From NCBI GenBank assembly GCA_032821775.1, contig JAVLRN010000004.1, forward strand, positions 2,852,001-2,916,000: 64,000 bases of DNA, in the 5' to 3' direction. Under the pieces are notes generated by a model that worked only from the letters and a program-made list of their open reading frames with translations, made no database searches and had not been told where the DNA came from. Position numbers and translations under genes: made by a program. Shown in pieces: positions 52,938-64,000 of the stretch (position 1 is its first letter; every line of letters starts with the position of its first letter). This DNA comes from Sanguinoderma infundibulare. Taxonomy: Eukaryota > Basidiomycota > Agaricomycetes > Polyporales > Polyporaceae.

Positions 52938-55900
52938 GCTCGCTTTTCGCCTAACTCCGTGCCGAGCCCTGCCGCGCCCGTGCTGCACACATCCATGATC
53001 CTGGCGATTTCTCGGCCGCACCGCACATGCACTGCGTGGTTCGTGATTCCGCCGAGCCGTCGGACGTTCGGTGCTGGATGCCTTTACCTGCATCATCTTA
53101 CTACCACATCTTCTCGTTTTGACGTATCCGTAAGCCTGTGGAATTCCCTGTTCCCTAAGTACATTTACCTATTGGCACGTAATACCCTTCTCGCCCTCGA
53201 TCTCTCTCTCTCTCGCATACGCCCTCCCGCTCGGATATCAGCCCCCCACGTACACGGTACTCGTTCACCGTATTTATGTAGACCCTAATGCGCGAGGATA
53301 CTGTACATATAGTCCTCACAGTCTCGTCTTTATCTTTTTAGTCAGCGCCTCCGCGTCTCGTTCCCAATCGTCGCCCTGTGTCGTCGTTGCAATCCCTGTA
53401 CTCTACATGTGTTTCTTCTCCCGCGCAATTACCCTGACTCAATGACTACCCTGGTCCACCTGCCTCATGCCAGGGACATCGAGCTCTCTCGCCAAGGGGC
53501 GCTCTGTCTCCGCGCACGTCTTGTCTTGTCTCGAGCGACGCATATTTTTCACGTCACGTATACGACGTCCGGGGTTTGCGGCCGCATAACTTACGCGCAC
53601 GCATCGTATTGGTCGGTCAGTGTTTCAACTCGGGAAAATTAATATTGTGCGGGTCGCACGTCACTCGCGGTCTCTATACAATGCACTGTGTCCGGCGGCC
53701 GGCCACATCAGCAGCCAACTAGGGTCCACAGTGCTCTCTGGCACTCATTGTATGTCCACGTCCCATATGTTCCCCCCGAACGCGGCGTCTTATGCCCTCC
53801 TAAGGCCGCACCAATCGCAGCGAGGGCAATGTGTACGACACCCATGCAGCGTCGCCGCCATGATCTGCTCCCCGCAGACGCGCAAACGTACGTATACGTA
53901 CGCTTGTCATGCTCAGACCTTCGCGACTGAGGCTGAATGATGGATTGGAGGAACGGGGACTTAGGTAGGAGCTTGGCTGCAACGGCACATCCGCGCTCTT
54001 ATGATGCATGTGGGCATACGCCCGCGAATTGGGCCCAAACCACGATCTACGGGCGTGTCGGTCTGCCCTCATCCGAAGCGACCCGCGGCGATACCAATAA
54101 AGCAATGGACGAGCTCGTGGCAGCGGTATGTCATCGTCGTCCGTCGGGGTCTCGGATTCTCGCGGCCCACTTGGCTGTACACAGGACGCGCCGGTGGGTT
54201 GATGCAGCACTGCGCATTCAAAACTTTAAACACCGGGCGCCCGGAGGCCACCCTCGAGCTTAATATTTACTCATGAGGCCGAGAGGACGAGCTCCATTGC
54301 CTTTATCACATTCGAGACGTCGACGAGACTATAGGGTTCAATTGGCCGGCTTGCTAAGCGCAATGGATCGAAGCACGGGCTGCATGTCATCCCCGACACG
54401 GGGCGACCGTCCACCCAATCGGTGGACGGTTGACTGTGGACGGCGGTCGGGCGACATTGAATCCCAATCGCGAACCACAGCCTGGCTAGCACAGGCACTC
54501 GCAGTCAGGGTTCTAGCGTGAGCTCCACAATCGGCGAACGGCCGCCGCGGGACCTGGCTCAAGGCTCGCGCCGTGCCATTTGCTCGACTTTCACATACAC
54601 GCACGCTCACCATGATGCCAGATATCCCGCCGACACAACTCCGCCGCGCCGCCACGAGGAACGTGAACGCTAACCCAAAACGACGAAATGTGTATGTATG
54701 CGTAGTACCCACCGGTACCTCGCAGCCTTCGGGACGGGCAGCGACGCGATCCTTCTCGGAATCTGGACAAGCCTCTGGAAGGAACTCGCCCACACCAGCT
54801 CTGGCTGTAGCAAGCACGCCTATGCCCAGCCACCCATCGAGCCGCACACTGCCGGCACTAACCCACCAGGGGGACGCACGCACACCGGGAGCGAAGGGTC
54901 CCGAGCCCAAGCAGCGCCCGAACGGGACACCCCGCGCACCGTGTACGTATACGTCTTGGAACGCGGACGCTGGCGACAAAGGTGGGCAAGGCTAACGTTA
55001 ACAGTCAACACCTAGCACCCAAACGGGCCCCGGTTACGTACCGCCAGGGGCGCGCATACGCAAGTGGCCCGCCTGCAGGCGTGCAAGCCGAAACCGTACG
55101 CTTGCTCGACAGACCGCACCCCCACGCTGCTGCATCGCTGAGTGGTGGTGGACTCGTTGGCGGCAAATGCCAGTGGTGGTTCTCCCGGAGCCGCGGGCTT
55201 TCCAAGTTGGACTTGGATGCGAGATGCGACTGTCAATGAGGCTCTCGCGTCCGCATCGACGCCGGGGCCTGAGCACTGAGGAGCCGTAATGGTGCCATAG
55301 GCAATAGCCGACAGCGTCTTGCAAAATTAAGGTTCTTCTTTTCGCTTCTAGCCTGCTCGCCACCGCTGAACGACCTTCGCAGCGGCACGAAGCAGCTCAT
55401 GGTGGATGACCGCGACGCCACAGATCCAGCGCCAGACACCCTCTCCTCGTGTCCATTTGCAGAAGTCCGACGGGACAGGATCTCGAAGCCGCAGGCCGCA
55501 TGCCGCCACGTTCGGATGATATTCTCCTCGGCAGCAGATGTCGATATATGACGGCCGTAACGGCATTTCTCCCAGCGATCCGCGGCTCGCCAGGCTTGAG
55601 CGTGGATGCCAGAGCAGCATCGCATCTAGCCACGTACGGAGCGCCGCCGTCGCCGCGCGCGAGGCACCAAGGTGCAGAAGAGAAGAGGGACCGATGCGCC
55701 TCGAGGAGCGGAGAGGCTCAAACATCGTGCTCCGGGGCACTTCGGACTGTGGGGGGTTGTCATGGTACGGTGATATGGTGACACGAAGGTATTGTTACAT
55801 TACAGTATATTCCCATAGTCCTCCAATAAAGACCTGCATGGAGGACTCAACAAATGCATCAGAGACGAAGGGGAGACCGGGGGAGAGGTTAGCCGAGGTT

Positions 55901-56019
55901 GGGCGTCTCGCGGAAGCCATAACGATTGAATGTCTTGCCCGCACAAAAGACACCTCAGCCGGCTTGGTATTGGAACCGAATTCTTATCTCCTGCGGACAA
56001 GCCTGCACTCGACATCGGA
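52938..56019. other. Gene-poor stretch between ALO1 and UBC7
   Basis: About 3.1 kb between the 3' ends of two converging genes. Many overlapping open frames, none convincing. A perfect 10-base hairpin is at 54406-54430 (ACCGTCCACC/GGTGGACGGT). No RNA gene recognised. Confidence 0.45.
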
Positions 56020-57262
56020 TCACAACCCCAATTGTTCACGGATGGACTGTTTGACTATCCGTTCGTATTCCTGAATAAATATGATGGATTTCGGCATTAG
56101 TCCGTCGCGTGCACAGGGTCGGAAGACAACTTACAGCCCGGTTGTCGCGGTAGAGTTTACAGCAGTCGATGTTCGCGCCGCTCTCCAAGTTCGGCTCTGC
56201 GAAGAGGGTGGCGGGGGAGCATGCAAAAACACAATCGGGTCACAGCACGACGCCTTCTCAGAAAAGAACCCAGGCACGGTCGGGTGAGTGACGGGCGCAC
56301 CTGCGAGCATAGAGATAACGCTGAGGATGACCTTCTCCACGCTCTGGACGGGGCTCCAGCGCTCGGACGCCTGTTCGTACATCGTGGGATCGTCTCCGGG
56401 GGTATGTAGGATGGATATGCAGACCGTGCCGTCCGGATAGACTGCGGATGCGAAACAGATTGAGAATGCGACCGCAAGAAGAAACGTGAAGGCGCGCGAA
56501 AGCGGAGCGCGTGAGGTTATGCGATCGAGAGAAGAGGTGAATCCACGGTAGCGGACGGCACCCCCGATCAGTCGTGACGGTTTGAGCCATCAGCGAGAAG
56601 CTCGGCGGCGAGTGGACCCTGAGTAATCATTGGAGCATCTGTATCTGTCAGGACTTACTGTTTGGATGGAAGAGGGGAGGGTCAAACTTCATCTTGAATG
56701 GCGATAGGGGGTAGTCTGAGGGCTGTCAGAAGGAGTTGCCATGGTGCGTGCGTGTGGGTGGAGCATGAGCATAGGCACCAGGGTGGGCCAGGCGGGCGGA
56801 GAGAAGGTGTCATCAGAGGGGTACAAGGTTGAGATGCCGCTAGACATGAGCATTGGTTCTGGCGCGGAGTACATACGGAGTACGTACAAATGTCAGGATG
56901 GCAGGGAAGACACCACCCTCAAAAGGAGTGTCCTTTGGTCCTACGATCAGGGCCTCCCAGGTAAAGAAGTCGGACTCGGAGATGGGACCTTCCGGGCGGG
57001 ATTGGTTGGCGGAAACGTGGTGGGCCGAAGGTCAGCGCTGTATTCAGTTGGCAAGTTCGGGAGGAGAATGTCATACCGGCAGTGAACATGCCGTCCGGTG
57101 CTCCTTCGGAAACGGAATTTGTAAAGGGAAGATGGGCATGTATGCGTAAGTGCTCCGCTATGGTGGACATGGTGTTCGGCCACACCGACCTTGGGAGGTG
57201 AGCTGCTTGTACTCGGTCATGAGACGTCGCAGAGCGGTTGCGCTTCCGCCTCGTGAGTTCAT
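56020..57262 (-). CDS. UBC7: Ubiquitin-conjugating enzyme E2, Ubc7/UBE2G2 type
   Basis: Seven exons in phase: 57262-57190, 57103-57077 (27 bases), 56988-56888, 56722-56659, 56441-56301, 56196-56135, 56070-56020; 172 residues. It reads [12 protein letters not shown] at the N-terminus, [18 protein letters not shown], the HPN motif (LFHPNIYPDG), then the catalytic Cys in TVCISILH followed by the TPGDDP insertion with [11 protein letters not shown], diagnostic of the Ubc7/UBE2G class. It ends [10 protein letters not shown]. In other fungi this E2 works at the ER membrane with Cue1 and Hrd1/Doa10 in ER-associated degradation. The start is the first Met that allows the family's N-terminal helix. 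Confidence 0.95.
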
Positions 57263-58169
57263 GATGGAACGGCGATTGACAGGCTAACTGGAGACGATGA
57301 AGAGGGACCGTAAAGGCAGCGAGAGGGATGGCGAGATGGGCGTCGAGGACGAGCAGCGGACTGGGCTGTGGCTACGGCTCAAGGTCCGGTCTCCATCAGG
57401 TCGCCGGCGGCTTTCCGGCGTCTCTCTCGGCCCTCTCGCGGGCCGCCCGTCGGTTCTACAGTACTGCCCCCACAACTTCCCCCCACTTGCGTCAACCAAA
57501 AACATATAGCCAAAACTTCCAGAATTCTGGCGGTCACCTAGGCGGCAGTCTTCATGCGCCCACAAGCATGTGGTCTGCACAACAAGTCAACTCCGCGGAG
57601 CCCTCAAGGCCTCAACGCTGAATCTCGAGTGCCAATACGAGTGGTTGAAACGTCCCAGCCCAACGGCGCGACCCGACTCACACCAGCTCACACCGCAGCG
57701 AAACAAACAAGACACCATTCTTGTCAGGGTGCGAAGGGTCCTTGGCGCGAGCAAAACCCTTGAGGCCCGCTCAGCTGTGCTGCGATCTTGACTTCTCCCG
57801 CCGCGCAAGGCACGCCCCATAACCGCAGTCTATTCTGAGCAGCAGATGAGCGCACCATCAGCGTCAAGCTCAAGAACGAGGCATCACGTACGCACCTGCT
57901 TCCGGATGCCAGCCATTCAGTCCTGCTCGGCCGATGACGCACACCTCCAGCAAGCACGCAGCGTCCCCGTCCCTGCCCGCTCGGCGCACGGCGCACGAGA
58001 AGCAACAGCCTTAGCTCAAACGTCGGAACGCGCCAGCCGGTGTGTGTCCACGGTCTCATCGGGGTAATAGTCATACAGAATACAGATGTCCGGATGCGGA
58101 TACCTTGACACAACATGCAGAATGAGGATAAGTTACGGCTGAAGGGCTTCTCCTACTTCGATTTTCCCA
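57263..58169. other. Intergenic
   Basis: About 900 bases between the UBC7 start and the RPC2 stop, both on the minus strand. Probably the UBC7 promoter and the RPC2 3' region. Nothing else seen. Confidence 0.45.
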
Positions 58170-63109
<4,940 letters not shown>

Positions 63110-63582
63110 CGGGACCGGGTCGCCTTTTGCTTGTAAGCCTGGGCCAGTCGACTCGCCCGTCCACTCGAAGGCTGCAGTTTCAGGACACGAGAAACGATCA
63201 GAACCAGCAGGATGGCGTGAAGCCCAGGGAGTTATAGTGGCAGTAGAGAGCAGGAAGCAGGGTGCGCGAAGGGCAATCCTGACCCAAATTCTGATTAGGA
63301 AGTAATCTCGATATAACCCTATGCTGGGGTCAATGCTTCCCCAGTTCCAATCTCGCGTAACCAAAATTGAATTGGTGAACCATCCTCTAGATGCCTTCAA
63401 CTTTGGCCGCAAAGGGCCGTATGCACCACATCTTCCGGCCCACTATGTCTTGGTTTCCTGCTGAAAACTGCTCTGATCGAAGTTGAGGCGGCGGCACTCG
63501 GGCGCTTCATACCATCGCGCCAGTGTGTATTGGCACACGAATTCAGACTAGTCCGCTGGTCACTCGTTGATCCTCAACCGTC
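63110..63582. other. Divergent promoter region
   Basis: 473 bases between the starts of RPC2 (minus) and the F-box-like gene (plus). A shared promoter is likely. No motif can be named with confidence. Confidence 0.4.
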
Positions 63583-64000
63583 ATGTCTTCAACCCCTCTA
63601 TCTAGGCGACAGACCGCTTGCCACAGAGTCCTCAAAATCGCGGAAATCCTGGAGGCTATATTCGACATGTTCGATCCTGAGATCCGACAGGACCGAACTA
63701 CATGCGCTCGCAGCGCCCTCGTCTCTCACATATTCACCGAACCCGCATCCCGCGTTTTCTGGAGAGACCTCACATTCCTCACACCGCTCTTCGATGTCAT
63801 CCTTCCCCCCAAAGTTCGGCTTTGCAATTTTGTTGCGTCCGTAAGTCGGCGAGAGAGCCGTCCTAGTACCTACACTGAGTGGACTTGTTGATTCAACTTG
63901 ACGGTACACCTTCAGATGCAAAACGGGGAAGCGACCATAACTCCATTTGTATGGGAGCGGTTTCTTATCTGTGGTTCCCGCATCAGGACGTTCAGCGCAG
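63583..64000 (+). CDS. F-box-like protein, N-terminal part (runs off the window)
   Basis: Starts MSSTPLSRRQTACHRVLKIAEILEAIFDMF; the block EILEAIFDMF then ARSALVSHIFTEPASRVFWRDL fits the F-box-plus-linker proteins common in Agaricomycetes. Exon 1 ends at 63840 with a GTAAGT donor, and exon 2 starts at 63916 after TTCAG in phase (TPFVWERFLICGSRIRTF). The rest, usually leucine-rich repeats, is beyond base 64000. It would act as a substrate receptor in an SCF-type ubiquitin ligase; the target is unknown. Confidence 0.7.

Noticed and set aside
54338..55740. Possible genes on both strands between ALO1 and UBC7
   Set aside because: Same reasoning: mutually overlapping frames with Arg/Ser/Pro-rich noise composition and no motif.

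Overview
The window is genomic DNA of a filamentous basidiomycete, most likely an Agaricomycete. The evidence is many short GT-AG introns (about 50-70 bases), a KDZ-family DNA transposon with a CxC2-type cysteine cluster, mushroom-type Ty3/gypsy elements, a multi-pass membrane protein family typical of Agaricomycetes, and housekeeping proteins of fungal type. No species can be assigned from the sequence alone.

Bases 1 to about 32,600 are a nest of transposons, each inserted in the one outside it. (1) The outermost is a decayed Ty3/gypsy chromovirus: protease, RT and integrase at 1-2580, and the integrase end, chromodomain and 3' LTR at 31679-32601. (2) It is split by an element with imperfect inverted ends (2581 and 31678) that carries fragments of at least two ordinary-looking genes. 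(3) That element is split by a young LTR retrotransposon (4410-30078; LTRs of 1019 bases with about six differences; 4-base duplication CCGC). Its gag-pro and pol lie on the minus strand, and it carries two further genes in antisense between pol and the 3' LTR. (4) One of those cargo genes is split by a 13-kb KDZ transposon (8082-21086). This transposon has roughly 1-kb inverted ends built from a 22-copy minisatellite, and it carries a transposase, a coiled-coil protein, an uncharacterised protein and a 660-residue protein with a homeodomain-like N-terminus. Removing the KDZ element together with one copy of its near-duplicated target restores the reading frame of the cargo gene, which independently supports the nesting.

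Bases 32,600 to 64,000 are host genes with loosely filled spacers: a hypothetical protein whose end runs into the gypsy LTR, a seven-segment membrane protein, a truncated relative of DUF6533 proteins, NOC2 (60S ribosome biogenesis), a small unknown protein, an Hsp70-like (Hspa12-type) ATPase, D-arabinono-1,4-lactone oxidase (ALO1), ubiquitin-conjugating enzyme UBC7, the second-largest subunit of RNA polymerase III (RPC2/RET1, with a 7-base micro-exon) and the start of an F-box-like gene. Exon maps for NOC2, the Hsp70-like gene, ALO1, UBC7 and RPC2 were built by hand and checked for phase; they give 702, 754, 488, 172 and 1142 residues. The host genes look unrelated in function and do not form a cluster.
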